From: Pelagadaptatus sp034112445
GTDB taxonomy: Bacteria > Pseudomonadota > Gammaproteobacteria > Pseudomonadales > Cellvibrionaceae
Length of the DNA: 64,000 nt
Reading direction: 5' to 3'
NCBI GenBank assembly: GCA_034112445.1
Contig: JAWUVI010000022.1
Coordinates: forward strand, 186,001-250,000
Positions 26,907-36,345 of this stretch are shown one piece after another. Every line of letters starts with the position of its first letter. Within the stretch, counting starts at the first letter, position 1. The position numbers and the translations under genes are program-made. A model generated the notes under the pieces. That model had not been told where the DNA came from and did no database searches. It was given only the letters and a program-made list of their open reading frames with translations.

Positions 26907-27989
26907 CTAGCTTTTACAAACAGATAGAGTTTTTCTTAAGTTAACAGGTGAGAAGTCTTCTGTAATAATCGCTTCGCCAATGGACTTTAATAGAACTAAG
27001 CGCAACCTTTCATTTAGTACTTTTTTATCGACGATCATGATCTCTATAAAATCTTCAGCATCCATATTAGCAGGAGAAGTGATAGGTAAATTTGCAGCAA
27101 CTAAAAGATTTCGAACACGATCAACATCATGCTGACTCAAGCTCCCCTCACGCATAGACAAATCTGCAGCCATTAGCATTCCTGCTGCAACGGCCTCACC
27201 ATGCAACCAATTACCATAGCCTTGATGTGTTTCTATCGCATGCCCAAAGGTATGTCCAAAATTTAAAATTGCACGCAGTCCGCCCTCGCGCTCATCTTTT
27301 GCTACCACCTCAGCTTTATTCACACACGACCTTTCGATTGCGAAAGTCAAAGCTTCGTAATCACAAGCCATCAGCTTGGGCATATTATTTTCTAGCCAAT
27401 CGAAAAATTTTGAATCGGAGATCAAGCCATACTTAATAACTTCAGCAATTCCCGCTGACAACTCTCGCTCAGGCAGCGTAGACAAGACAGCCGGATCAAT
27501 CAACACAGCATTCGGCTGATGAAACGCACCAATCATATTTTTCCCTAGCGGATGATTAACGCCTGTCTTACCACCCACAGATGAATCGACCTGCGACAGC
27601 AATGTTGTTGGCACCTGAATGAAGTTCACGCCTCTTTGATAACAAGCCGCCGAAAATCCTGTCATATCGCCAACCACACCCCCACCTAAAGCGACTAAAG
27701 TTGTCGTTCTATTATGTTTATCCTCCAACAACTTATTATAAATAAGATTCAAAGTCTCTGTCGTCTTATAGCATTCCCCGTCGGGCAGTATCACTGTACT
27801 AACCGTAAAGTCCTCGGTTAAAACATTCAATAATCTCGACAGGTACATCGGTTCAACAGTTTCGTTTGTCACCACGCAAACCTGACCACCTTTAACATAA
27901 GGCAGCAGCAACTTAGCATCGCCTAAAATATTTTCTCCGATATGAATAGGATAACTCCTATCACCCAGATCTACCGTTAATGTACGCAT
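26907..27989 (-). CDS. aroB: 3-dehydroquinate synthase
   Basis: Second step of the shikimate pathway (DAHP to 3-dehydroquinate); needs NAD+ and a divalent metal. 360 residues from ATG 27989, giving 'MRTLTVDLGDRSYPIHIG' as in the family; another ATG is two codons upstream. Signatures: 'ALGGGVVGDMTGFSAA' (NAD site), 'QVDSSVGGKTGVN' (substrate) and the metal ligands Glu, His, His in 'VIKYGLI', 'NFGHTFGHAIE' and 'WLHGEAVAAGM'. Follows aroK after about 120 bp on the same strand. Confidence 0.98.
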   Translation of the reverse strand: MRTLTVDLGDRSYPIHIGENILGDAKLLLPYVKGGQVCVVTNETVEPMYLSRLLNVLTEDFTVSTVILPDGECYKTTETLNLIYNKLLEDKHNRTTTLVALGGGVVGDMTGFSAACYQRGVNFIQVPTTLLSQVDSSVGGKTGVNHPLGKNMIGAFHQPNAVLIDPAVLSTLPERELSAGIAEVIKYGLISDSKFFDWLENNMPKLMACDYEALTFAIERSCVNKAEVVAKDEREGGLRAILNFGHTFGHAIETHQGYGNWLHGEAVAAGMLMAADLSMREGSLSQHDVDRVRNLLVAANLPITSPANMDAEDFIEIMIVDKKVLNERLRLVLLKSIGEAIITEDFSPVNLRKTLSVCKS

Positions 27990-28108
27990 TATCATCCACT
28001 TATCTACATATGTGTTTTTACAACAAACGGATCATACCGCTTACCCTGAATTAGCGATATTGAATATTGTTATGAATTAATCAGAAGGGGTAAAACTAGG
28101 CTCAGCCA

Positions 28109-28612
28109 TTAGAGATGACCAGCAATTTCCTGAGCTACAGAGCGAGGACTTCTGCGATCAGTCTTTACAATAAAATCAGCAACGGATTGATACATCTGAT
28201 CGCGAGCAGCAATAAGCTCTTTTATTTTTTCTTCAGGGTTATCAACTTGAAGCAATGGGCGCTTTTTATCTTTACTCGTACGCTCAAGCAATTGCTCAAC
28301 CGATGCCATTAGATAAAAAACGGTCCCTTTTGCCGACATTATTTTTTGATTTTCTTCTTTTATGACTGCCCCACCACCGGTAGCAAGAACAACTGAAGGG
28401 CCATTTAGTATATCCTCGAGGACTGACGACTCTCTTAAACGAAACCCCTCCTCACCTTCAACATCAAAAATCCAAGGAATATCGGCCCCAGTCCTTTCTT
28501 CAATAACACGATCGCTATCAACAAAAGGCAAGCTAAGAATACTAGCGAGAAGCTTACCAATAGTTGATTTCCCGGCCCCCATGGGGCCGACCAATATAAT
28601 ACTTCGAGGCAT
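28109..28612 (-). CDS. aroK: Shikimate kinase
   Basis: Phosphorylates shikimate at O3. 167 residues. Walker A 'GPMGAGKSTIGKLLA' (residues 8-22), the Asp-binding 'FVDSDRVIEERTGADI' (shikimate contact), 'ATGGGAVI' and the lid 'RTSKDKKRPLLQ' are all present. It starts 5 bp after pilQ, the same pilMNOPQ-aroK-aroB order as in Pseudomonas and E. coli (hof genes). Confidence 0.98.
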   Translation of the reverse strand: MPRSIILVGPMGAGKSTIGKLLASILSLPFVDSDRVIEERTGADIPWIFDVEGEEGFRLRESSVLEDILNGPSVVLATGGGAVIKEENQKIMSAKGTVFYLMASVEQLLERTSKDKKRPLLQVDNPEEKIKELIAARDQMYQSVADFIVKTDRRSPRSVAQEIAGHL

Positions 28613-28617
28613 GCAGG

Positions 28618-30756
28618 CTACTTAACCAACCCATCAGAAAGGATTTTAGGTGTAACGAAGATCAACAACTCGCGCTTTTCCTCATTCCTAACTTCTTGCC
28701 GAAAGAGACGACCAATAAATGGGATGTCACCAAGCAGAGGCACTTTAGTCACACCTTCGATACGCTCAGTTTGAAAAATCCCACCTAAAACAACTGTTTG
28801 GCCATCATCTACCAAAACTTGAGTCTGCAACTCAGTAACATCAATTATTGGAATACCCGTAGCCAAATCAAGATCCCCCAAAGAGTCCTGATTAATAATC
28901 AAATCCATAATCACATGATTATCTGGGGTGATTTGTGGCGTCACCTCTAATTGTAAAACAGCCTCTTTGAACGATGTTGTAGTAGCGCCACTAGAAGAAG
29001 CTTCCTGATAAGGAATTTCTGTACCGCTTTGGATATAAGCTTTCTGCTTGTCACCAGTGATCACTTTTGGCTGAGCTACAATTTCTCCAAAGCCACTGTC
29101 TTGCATTGCACTTAGTTCAATACCGAGTAAAAAATTATCCGTTAAAATATTCCAAGCAAGTGAACCCGCCGCATTTTGCAAGCCTAAATCAACAAGGTTA
29201 GATGTCACTAAATTACGCTCATCGTCACTAATACCATCGCCATCAGAATCAATAAACAACCCTTCCGGGCCATCGCCATCACCATTAGTCAGCCCATCTA
29301 AAGTACCCGACATTTCCTGCTTCCCACCTCGAGTAGTAGTAACGTAATCTCCAGCGATACGTACACCCAACTCTTTACGGAAATCAGTAGTCGCAACAAC
29401 AATTCTCGCCTCGATCATAACTTGGCGTATAGGCACATCGATCTTATCTATCAACTGAGTGAACTCAGATATTTTTTCAGCTGTATCAGTTAAAATTATA
29501 GAGTTCGTTCTATCATCGACAATTGCTGAACCACGCTCAGATAGAATACTGGTTGTTGAGGTTCCGTCATCGGAGTCCCCCTCATCCACACTAAACAATT
29601 CAAATAACTCTTTCGCGTTCGCGTATTTAATACGAATGTATTCAGTCTGCAAAGGCGCCAACTCTTGCAACTGCTTTTTAGTCTCTATCTCTTGACGTTC
29701 CCGCTCGGCTATTTCAGCAGCAGGAGCAACCATCAAGACGTTACCTATCTGCCTCTTATCTAAGCCTTTGGTTTTCAAAACCAAGTTTAGGGCTTGATCC
29801 CAAGGCACATTATCCAAACGCAAGGTAATACTGCCGGTAACCGTATCACTCGCCACCAAGTTTAATTCTGTAAAATCTGCAATTAACTGCAATACAGAAC
29901 GAACCTCAATATTTTGAAAATTCAAAGATAATTTTTCACCAACAAACGCAAAGCGAGATTGTCTTTCTTCCAACTCTTCATCGGTCATTGGCTTAATGCT
30001 GATAACATATTCATTATCAGCCTGATAAGCCAAATAGTCATATTCCTCTATCGTTTGGATTTCAAACACCGCCTTAGAAGAACCTGACTCAGCTTTGATT
30101 AAACTCACAGGAGTAGCAAAATCAATCACATCAAGGTTTCGCCTTAATGATTCTGGCAGCAGGACATCCGCAAAAGACACAACCACTTTATCGCCCTTCT
30201 GCTCGACGTCCACATTCACAGAAGGACTCGTCAGGCCAATAATTATCTTACCTTCACCCGCCTCTCCCCGACGAAAGTCAACGCTATTAATTGCCAGCTC
30301 TTCCGAAGCCGTAGAGTTTAAGACGGGAGAGTTATTGCCTGAAGGAACACTAACCCCGTTACCACCAACCTCAAGAACCATAGTATTACCCTCTAGGCGG
30401 GTAACATAAGGATCCAGCTCTGTCATATTTAAAACCAACCTAGTCCGATCACCTCCACTTAAAACCACAGCTGACCGCGCATTGGCAAACGACAAGGGAT
30501 ATTTTTTTTCTTGAAGCGCATTTTCCACTCCAGAGAAATCTAAAATTATTCTCGCCGGTTTTTCGATCGTGTAACCATTAGGCTGAGCAGGGGCGTCATC
30601 AAAACTTAACCTCACCTCGAATCGATCGCCTGGTAATTCTGCAAATTTAATATCTTGCAGCACACTTGATTGCACAATAGAGACATGAAGTAACACGCCC
30701 CCTAACAGAACTATCGTAGAGAAAGCTTTGTTATAAATTTTTTCCAGACTCAACAT
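28618..30756 (-). CDS. pilQ: Type IV pilus secretin PilQ
   Basis: Outer-membrane ring through which the type IV pilus emerges, 712 residues. Signal-like hydrophobic start (10-30), two AMIN domains (about 35-130 and 155-250) that bind peptidoglycan, an STN/N0 domain (about 270-345), N1 (about 370-440) and the C-terminal secretin domain (about 445-705, 'VPLLGDIPFIGRLFR', 'RELLIFVTPKIL'). Within the secretin region an extra Gly/Asp-rich segment at about 487-515 has D-S-D-G-D-G-I-S-D-D (503-512), like a calcium-binding loop. It lies 5 bp after pilP. Confidence 0.97.
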   Translation of the reverse strand: MLSLEKIYNKAFSTIVLLGGVLLHVSIVQSSVLQDIKFAELPGDRFEVRLSFDDAPAQPNGYTIEKPARIILDFSGVENALQEKKYPLSFANARSAVVLSGGDRTRLVLNMTELDPYVTRLEGNTMVLEVGGNGVSVPSGNNSPVLNSTASEELAINSVDFRRGEAGEGKIIIGLTSPSVNVDVEQKGDKVVVSFADVLLPESLRRNLDVIDFATPVSLIKAESGSSKAVFEIQTIEEYDYLAYQADNEYVISIKPMTDEELEERQSRFAFVGEKLSLNFQNIEVRSVLQLIADFTELNLVASDTVTGSITLRLDNVPWDQALNLVLKTKGLDKRQIGNVLMVAPAAEIAERERQEIETKKQLQELAPLQTEYIRIKYANAKELFELFSVDEGDSDDGTSTTSILSERGSAIVDDRTNSIILTDTAEKISEFTQLIDKIDVPIRQVMIEARIVVATTDFRKELGVRIAGDYVTTTRGGKQEMSGTLDGLTNGDGDGPEGLFIDSDGDGISDDERNLVTSNLVDLGLQNAAGSLAWNILTDNFLLGIELSAMQDSGFGEIVAQPKVITGDKQKAYIQSGTEIPYQEASSSGATTTSFKEAVLQLEVTPQITPDNHVIMDLIINQDSLGDLDLATGIPIIDVTELQTQVLVDDGQTVVLGGIFQTERIEGVTKVPLLGDIPFIGRLFRQEVRNEEKRELLIFVTPKILSDGLVK

Positions 30757-30761
30757 GGTCT

Positions 30762-31295
30762 TTATTCCTTTTCTTCTAATTGCAAAGCTTTCGGGCGTTC
30801 GACCCAGCCATTGGTGCCATTTGGCACTATTTCAATAATATCTATTTTTTGATTGGACGTAGCAACGATTTCGCCATGATTTTTACCAATGAAATTGCCG
30901 TCTGTCACTCTGTGAATCCCACCTTCGCCATCATTAATGAGAGCCCACTGAGTCCCATCTTTTTCCAGAGCACCAACCATAGCCAAGGAAGCCAAATTAA
31001 ACCCTTCTAGGTATTCCTTTTCTCGATTTAAATTAGGCTCCACATTACTACGTCGCCCCACCACCACTTCCAAAGCTTCTTCGAGAGGAACAACAAACGG
31101 ACTACGCAGAGTCATAGCCGAATACAAAAAATTCTCATAGGGAACAAAAGGAGGCAAAGGTTCAATTCTACCACTTGGCCGCCGCTTGGTTTCATCGACA
31201 AATCGCTGTAAGTCCTGATGAGATCCACCACTGCAAGCCGACAGCAATATAGCGCCCAACATCACAGCAATAATTTTAGGAGAGGATTTCATCAT
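30762..31295 (-). CDS. pilP: Type IV pilus lipoprotein PilP
   Basis: 177 residues. Lipobox 'LLSACSGG' gives a lipidated Cys near residue 21, so it is anchored in the inner membrane. 'SPFVVPLEEAL' and 'LEGFNLASLAMVGAL' to 'GGIHRVTDGNFIGKNHG' are typical of PilP. Two adjacent ATG codons (31295 and 31292) follow an AGGAG site; the first overlaps the pilO stop. It links the PilMNO complex to the PilQ secretin. Confidence 0.95.
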   Translation of the reverse strand: MMKSSPKIIAVMLGAILLSACSGGSHQDLQRFVDETKRRPSGRIEPLPPFVPYENFLYSAMTLRSPFVVPLEEALEVVVGRRSNVEPNLNREKEYLEGFNLASLAMVGALEKDGTQWALINDGEGGIHRVTDGNFIGKNHGEIVATSNQKIDIIEIVPNGTNGWVERPKALQLEEKE

Positions 31296-31906
31296 TATTT
31301 CTCCTGGTCTTTATATCGATACGTTTTTGCTAATATGGTCATATCCAATAAACCATCGCTCTCTCTACCTGTAATATCATAGTCATGCAGGGTCACTATT
31401 CGGGGCATTCCGGCCACGCCACTAACAAAGCTACCCATATCATGGTATGTACCCGTAACATTGATCGAAATGGGTAACTCAATATAGAACTCAGCTGCTT
31501 TTTCATCCTGCAGGTCAATACTGGTTATTTGCAAACCACTGGATGCACCTTTCTCATCTATATCCTCTAACAATCCAGGCACCTCAGTATCACTCGGCAA
31601 TTGCCTAATCAATGCCCCAAAGGATTTTTCCATTTCCGTCATTTGTTCACGATAAGCATCAAGGTTCGCAGCCTGAAAAGCTTTCGATTCAAAAGACTGT
31701 TTCAAAGTCACCTCTTCCTTAATAATTCTAGAATGCTGTACATTTAGGTCTTTAACGAACAAAAAATAAGAACCTCCAGCTACAGCTGACACCAGCAGGG
31801 CACAGAAAAAAGCTTTACCCGCTGCGGGCCAAATACCCATTCGAGTCCAATCGATGTCATTAATGTCAAAGTCATTAAGCTGATCGAGCACATCTTGTAG
31901 CGCCAT
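31295..31906 (-). CDS. pilO: Type IV pilus alignment protein PilO
   Basis: 203 residues. Short cytoplasmic N-terminus ('LNDFDINDIDWTRMGIWP'), one transmembrane helix (about 28-50), coiled coil and a ferredoxin-like periplasmic domain ('ITSIDLQDEKAAEFYIELP', 'PRIVTLHDYDI'). It forms heterodimers with PilN. The start overlaps the pilN stop by one base and the stop overlaps pilP, giving tight translational coupling. Confidence 0.95.
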   Translation of the reverse strand: MALQDVLDQLNDFDINDIDWTRMGIWPAAGKAFFCALLVSAVAGGSYFLFVKDLNVQHSRIIKEEVTLKQSFESKAFQAANLDAYREQMTEMEKSFGALIRQLPSDTEVPGLLEDIDEKGASSGLQITSIDLQDEKAAEFYIELPISINVTGTYHDMGSFVSGVAGMPRIVTLHDYDITGRESDGLLDMTILAKTYRYKDQEK

Positions 31907-32472
31907 TATTCACCGCTCCCTTCTTTTTCTTTCGGTTTGCTAGGCACAAACGTCAACATAAACTCACTTGCTTGCTCACCCAAGTCTGGAGCCGCTTTAA
32001 CGGAGCTTAAATTCGGCGAAGAAAACCACTCCGAGCGATCAATATTTCGCATAAGAGCAGACACCCTAACATTTGACTCAGCCACGCCAGCCAACGAAAT
32101 TACGTCTCCATCTCGGGCCAATTTTTTAAGGTACACACCCTCAGGAATAGATCTTACTAATTCATCAAAATAGCGGACGATTACAGGCCTCTCACCTTGC
32201 AAACCTTGAATCACTTTCATCCGCTCTATCAACTCCTCCCTGCGCTCTCTTAATTCTTTTATCTCTTTTACTTTTTTATCAAGAACCGCTATCTCCTGGT
32301 TCAAGTATTTATTGCGAGCATTCTGATTATCGATATTTGTATTAATAGAACTTACCCAAAGATAACCACAGACCACCGCAAAGAAAACAACACCACCAAC
32401 AACAGTTAAGAACTCTTGTTGTTTTTCGCGCCTATACTCATCTCGCCAAGGCAGGAGGTTTATATTTGCCAT
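31906..32472 (-). CDS. pilN: Type IV pilus alignment protein PilN
   Basis: 188 residues. It begins with the conserved cytoplasmic 'INLLPWRDEYRREKQ', which binds PilM. A transmembrane helix (about 21-42), a coiled coil rich in Lys/Glu/Arg (about 50-90) and a ferredoxin-like periplasmic domain follow ('YFDELVRSIPEGVYLKKLA'). The Lys/Glu-rich tail ends the protein. Overlaps pilM by one base. Confidence 0.95.
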   Translation of the reverse strand: MANINLLPWRDEYRREKQQEFLTVVGGVVFFAVVCGYLWVSSINTNIDNQNARNKYLNQEIAVLDKKVKEIKELRERREELIERMKVIQGLQGERPVIVRYFDELVRSIPEGVYLKKLARDGDVISLAGVAESNVRVSALMRNIDRSEWFSSPNLSSVKAAPDLGEQASEFMLTFVPSKPKEKEGSGE

Positions 32473-33539
32473 CAGTTAAAACTCCTCATAGCCAAGCCAG
32501 TAGCAATCATCAAAGAAGGAGCATCATTCGCTAACGCGGCCGCATTAACCCGCGAGGCCACAGCCATATTCGCAAAAGGGTTTGCAACGGTAGCTTGAGT
32601 CCCAAGCTTTTCCTCAAGGAGATCGCACAAACCGTCCAAGGAGGCCACACCACCAGCCATAATTATGTGGTCAACATCGTTATATTGACTTGAAGAAAAG
32701 AAAAATTGTAAAGAGCGCGTAACTTGCTGCACAACAGATTCTTTAAAGGGCTCTAAAACTTCAGCCTCATAATCATCAGGTAAACCGCCTTGCTTTTTAG
32801 CTAGGCCAGCCTCTTCAATTGAAAGGCCATAACGACGCTGAATCTCTTCGGTTAACTGCTTGCCGCCAAATAGCTGCTCTCGCATATAAGCCGTTTTACC
32901 ACCAACCAGTATGCTTAATGTTGTCATTGTGGCACCTATATCAATCACCGCAATGACTTGATCAGCCTGATCTTCAAATTGTTCCGCAATAAGACTGAAT
33001 GCGCGCTCCATCGTATAAGCTTCGACATCCACAACTTTTGGATTAAGACCCGCATCACTCAAAGCAGCAGCTCGAAAATCAACGTTTTCCCTGCGGCAGG
33101 CAGCCAATAGCACATCCACTTGCTCAGGGTTACTCTCTGACTGACCCTGAACTTCGAAATCAATAGCAACCTCTTCAAGCGGGTAAGGAATATATTGATC
33201 CGCCTCTAAAGATATTTGCGTCTCTAAAGCGTCATCACTCAAGCCTGCGGGCATTTCAATAACCTTGGTTATTACCGCCGAACCAGCAACCGCAACCGCG
33301 GCGTCTTTAACCTTAGTTTTTGACTGCAACACAGCAGCCCGAATTGCCTCACTAACGGCCTCCGGCTCATTGATGTTTTTTTCAACCACAGCATTAGGCG
33401 GCAATGCCCTGACAGCATAGCTTTCAACGCGATATCGATCGCCCTGCCGGCTCAATTCAAGTAACTTGACCGAGGTAGAGCTGATATCCAACCCTAAAAC
33501 CGGTTTCGCCTTACGTTCTAAGAATCCCAGAAGTCCCAT
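32472..33539 (-). CDS. pilM: Type IV pilus assembly ATPase-like protein PilM
   Basis: Cytoplasmic actin-like protein (FtsA fold), 355 residues. Nucleotide-binding signatures: 'VLGLDISSTSVKLLELSR' (phosphate 1, residues 14-31), 'AVIDIGATMTTLSILVGG' (phosphate 2) and 'IIMAGGVASLDGL' (adenosine). It binds the N-terminus of PilN. First gene of the pilMNOPQ operon, divergent from mrcA over 154 bp, the standard gammaproteobacterial arrangement. Confidence 0.97.
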   Translation of the reverse strand: MGLLGFLERKAKPVLGLDISSTSVKLLELSRQGDRYRVESYAVRALPPNAVVEKNINEPEAVSEAIRAAVLQSKTKVKDAAVAVAGSAVITKVIEMPAGLSDDALETQISLEADQYIPYPLEEVAIDFEVQGQSESNPEQVDVLLAACRRENVDFRAAALSDAGLNPKVVDVEAYTMERAFSLIAEQFEDQADQVIAVIDIGATMTTLSILVGGKTAYMREQLFGGKQLTEEIQRRYGLSIEEAGLAKKQGGLPDDYEAEVLEPFKESVVQQVTRSLQFFFSSSQYNDVDHIIMAGGVASLDGLCDLLEEKLGTQATVANPFANMAVASRVNAAALANDAPSLMIATGLAMRSFN

Positions 33540-33575
33540 TTTTTTATCTATATCCGTAACTTAGGTGCACTTTAT

Positions 33576-33603
33576 GTTATAGCACTTTAACTTAAGCCTG
33601 CAA
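33576..33603 (-). promoter_or_regulatory. Candidate sigma-70 promoter for pilM
   Basis: On the minus strand TTGCAG (33598-33603) and TATAAC (33576-33581) are 16 bases apart. The -10 box is good, the -35 weak. The pilM ATG lies about 36 bases downstream. For the divergent mrcA a TATACT is seen at 33639-33644 without a matching -35. Confidence 0.45.
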
Positions 33604-33693
33604 CCTAACAAGCCATATATAAGCAGACAAAAAACGATTATACTGCTATTTTTTCCCACTAACGTCTCCTAAGCCTTTATTTCTAATGGAAAA

Positions 33694-36237
33694 ATGACAA
33701 TTAAACACACTAAAATTAAATTACTTTTTTGGCTTACAGTTTTCGGCCTTGCCAGCTGTGGAGCAGTACTTTCCAGCTTATACCTTTACCTAAGCCCTAA
33801 ACTACCCGCGGTCGAATCATTACGCGGCATTAAATTACAGACTCCACTGCGAATATTTTCAAGCGAAGGGCTACTTATTGGAGAATTCGGAGAAAAGAGG
33901 CGCTCCCCCATTTCATTCGATGAAGCTCCTGCACATTTTATCAACGCTCTTCTTGCCGCTGAAGACGCCAGCTTCTATTCACATAATGGCGTAGATTTTA
34001 AAGGTCTTCTGAGAGCCGTGTCGCAACTTTTACAATCCGGTCAAATTCAAACCGGAGGCAGCACTATTACAATGCAAGTTGCTCGAAACTTTTTTCTGAC
34101 AAGAAATCAGACATTCAGCAGAAAATTCAATGAGATATTACTTGCTCTACAAATCGAAAATGAACTTTCAAAGGAGGAGATTCTAGAACTCTACATTAAT
34201 AAAATTTATTTGGGCAACAGAGCCTATGGAATAGAGTCGGCATCACAAGTTTACTACGGGAAACCTATCGGCCAATTAAACTTATCTCAATTAGCCATGA
34301 TTGCCGGACTACCCAAAGCACCCTCCGCATACAATCCAATAGTTAACCCCAGCCGCGCAACCGTCAGAAGAAACTGGATTTTAGGGCGAATGCTTTCTCT
34401 AGAAATGATTGACGTTAGCAGCTATAACGAGTCAATTACATCGCCAGTTACCGCCGAATATCACGGCACAAAGCTCGAACTTGACGCCCCTTACATAGCC
34501 GAAATGGCGCGTCGAGAAACACTCGAAAGACTAGGAGATAAAGCTTATACCGACGGCTATAAAGTGCACACCACTATTGACATAAAGCTACAGAAGCAAG
34601 CCCAGCAAGCTGTGATCAGCGGCCTCCTGGATTATGATCAGAGGCATGGTTACCGAGGGGTAGAAGGCAACCTGTTACCGACAGAGAAAAACTCACAACT
34701 CAGCAAACCTTTTACCCTAGATGAAATAACACTCACTAGCTGGGTATCGAAACTTTCTAAAGTGCCAGAACTTGGCGGACTACAACCCGCCGTCATAACT
34801 CAAGTTTCTAGCACCTCACTTACTGCCCTCTTGAACAACCACGAATCTATATCTTTAGAAGTGGAACAAGCCAGTGAGTTTTTACGCCCCTACATCAATG
34901 AAAATAAACGCGGAACTCAGCCAAAAGACATCAGCTCTACTCTGAAGGTTGGTGATATTATCCGTGTTATAAAAAGCGATACGGATTCGTGGCATCTAAC
35001 TCAAGTCCCTCTTGCTCAGGCCGCTCTCGTTTCAATCGACCCTAATAATGGCCACATAAAATCCTTAGTGGGCGGCTTTGACTTTAAACAAAGCCATTTC
35101 AACAGGGCAACCCAAGCTGAGAGGCAGCCTGGCTCTAATTTTAAGCCATTCATTTATAACGCTGCACTTGAAGGCGGGTTGACTCCCGCTACCTTAATTA
35201 ACGATGCACCTATTGTTTTTAATGACTCGTCTTTAGAAAACACTTGGCGCCCAGAAAACTCCAGCGGTAAATTCTTTGGCCCGACCAGACTTCGCCAAGC
35301 ACTCTATAAATCTCGCAATCTAGTCTCAATAAGAGTCCTAAGATCTACGGGAATACAAAACACAATATCAGGAATGGATCGTTTCGGCTTTGACCCTAAA
35401 AAACTACCGAAAGACTTATCCCTCGCCCTAGGAAGCCATGCTCTTACACCGCTTCAAGTGGCAGGCGGCTACACGGTTTTCGCCAATGGCGGCTACAAAG
35501 TTAAGCCTTTATTGATATCACGAATTACCGACTCTGATGACAACATCATTTTTCAAGCTGATAGCTTTTTTGTCTGCAAAACCTGCCTCAAAGACAATTC
35601 CGAGCCTAGCATGGGCAACGAAAAAATCATCGTGCCACTCGAGTCAGCAGCTGCAGATGATACCCCCATAGCTGAAAAGCCTGACCCAACGACAGATGAA
35701 ACCCCTGAACCTGAAACCCCCAGCCACGAGCCCCAAATAGCCGAACGCGTTATTTCACCTCAGGTAGCCTATTTAATTGACGACATGCTCAGAGACGTTA
35801 TACAGAAAGGGACTGGGCGAAAGGCCAAAGTATTAGGAAGAAATGATTTAGCCGGGAAAACCGGCACTACCAACGGCCCCAAAGATGCATGGTTCTCTGG
35901 TTATAACTATCACTTAGTCACTACAACCTGGCTTGGCTTCGACCAAAATTATGCCTTAGGCCGAAGAGAATATGGCGGCACGTCAGCTTTACCAATTTGG
36001 ATTAATTACATGAAAGTAGCGCTTGATGGCATTCCTGAAAAAGTACGAGAACTGCCCGCCGGGCTGGTCTCAGTTCGAATTGACCCAACAACCGGAAAAA
36101 GAGCTGCCCCCGGAAACACGAAGGCAATTTTTGAATTGTTTCGAGCAGAAAACATCCCCTCTTTTGCAGAGGACATAGACCCAATTAATATCATTTCAGG
36201 CGAAAAAGATTCAGTTCAAGCCGAGGACCTTTTCTAA
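33694..36237 (+). CDS. mrcA: Penicillin-binding protein 1A (bifunctional glycosyltransferase/transpeptidase)
   Basis: Builds and cross-links peptidoglycan in the periplasm. 847 residues: N-terminal TM anchor (about 9-33), GT51 domain with catalytic Glu90 ('AAEDASFYSHNGVDF') and 'GGSTITMQVARN', an OB-like insert, then the transpeptidase domain with Ser481 ('PGSNFKP'), SxN (Ser540-Arg-Asn542) and 'GKTGTT' (721-726). A Cys pair (C-K-T-C, 628-631) and a Pro/Glu/Thr-rich stretch (about 648-682) sit inside the transpeptidase region and look like a flexible lineage-specific loop. Divergent from pilM. Confidence 0.98.
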   Translation: MTIKHTKIKLLFWLTVFGLASCGAVLSSLYLYLSPKLPAVESLRGIKLQTPLRIFSSEGLLIGEFGEKRRSPISFDEAPAHFINALLAAEDASFYSHNGVDFKGLLRAVSQLLQSGQIQTGGSTITMQVARNFFLTRNQTFSRKFNEILLALQIENELSKEEILELYINKIYLGNRAYGIESASQVYYGKPIGQLNLSQLAMIAGLPKAPSAYNPIVNPSRATVRRNWILGRMLSLEMIDVSSYNESITSPVTAEYHGTKLELDAPYIAEMARRETLERLGDKAYTDGYKVHTTIDIKLQKQAQQAVISGLLDYDQRHGYRGVEGNLLPTEKNSQLSKPFTLDEITLTSWVSKLSKVPELGGLQPAVITQVSSTSLTALLNNHESISLEVEQASEFLRPYINENKRGTQPKDISSTLKVGDIIRVIKSDTDSWHLTQVPLAQAALVSIDPNNGHIKSLVGGFDFKQSHFNRATQAERQPGSNFKPFIYNAALEGGLTPATLINDAPIVFNDSSLENTWRPENSSGKFFGPTRLRQALYKSRNLVSIRVLRSTGIQNTISGMDRFGFDPKKLPKDLSLALGSHALTPLQVAGGYTVFANGGYKVKPLLISRITDSDDNIIFQADSFFVCKTCLKDNSEPSMGNEKIIVPLESAAADDTPIAEKPDPTTDETPEPETPSHEPQIAERVISPQVAYLIDDMLRDVIQKGTGRKAKVLGRNDLAGKTGTTNGPKDAWFSGYNYHLVTTTWLGFDQNYALGRREYGGTSALPIWINYMKVALDGIPEKVRELPAGLVSVRIDPTTGKRAAPGNTKAIFELFRAENIPSFAEDIDPINIISGEKDSVQAEDLF

Positions 36238-36262
36238 ACACAACGCCTAAAATTATTCAAAT

Positions 36263-36306
36263 AAAAAGCCCTGATACCAACATAGTATCAGGGCTTTTTA
36301 TTTTTT
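36263..36306. terminator. Bidirectional rho-independent terminator between mrcA and the malic enzyme gene
   Basis: AAAAAGCCCTGATAC pairs perfectly with GTATCAGGGCTTTTT over a 7-base loop. The stem is flanked by A-runs on one side and TTTTTATTTTTT on the other, so it can stop transcripts from both directions. Confidence 0.92.
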
Positions 36307-36345
36307 GGTTACTAAGCTAAGCCTCGTAAGACTAGCAAACAGACA

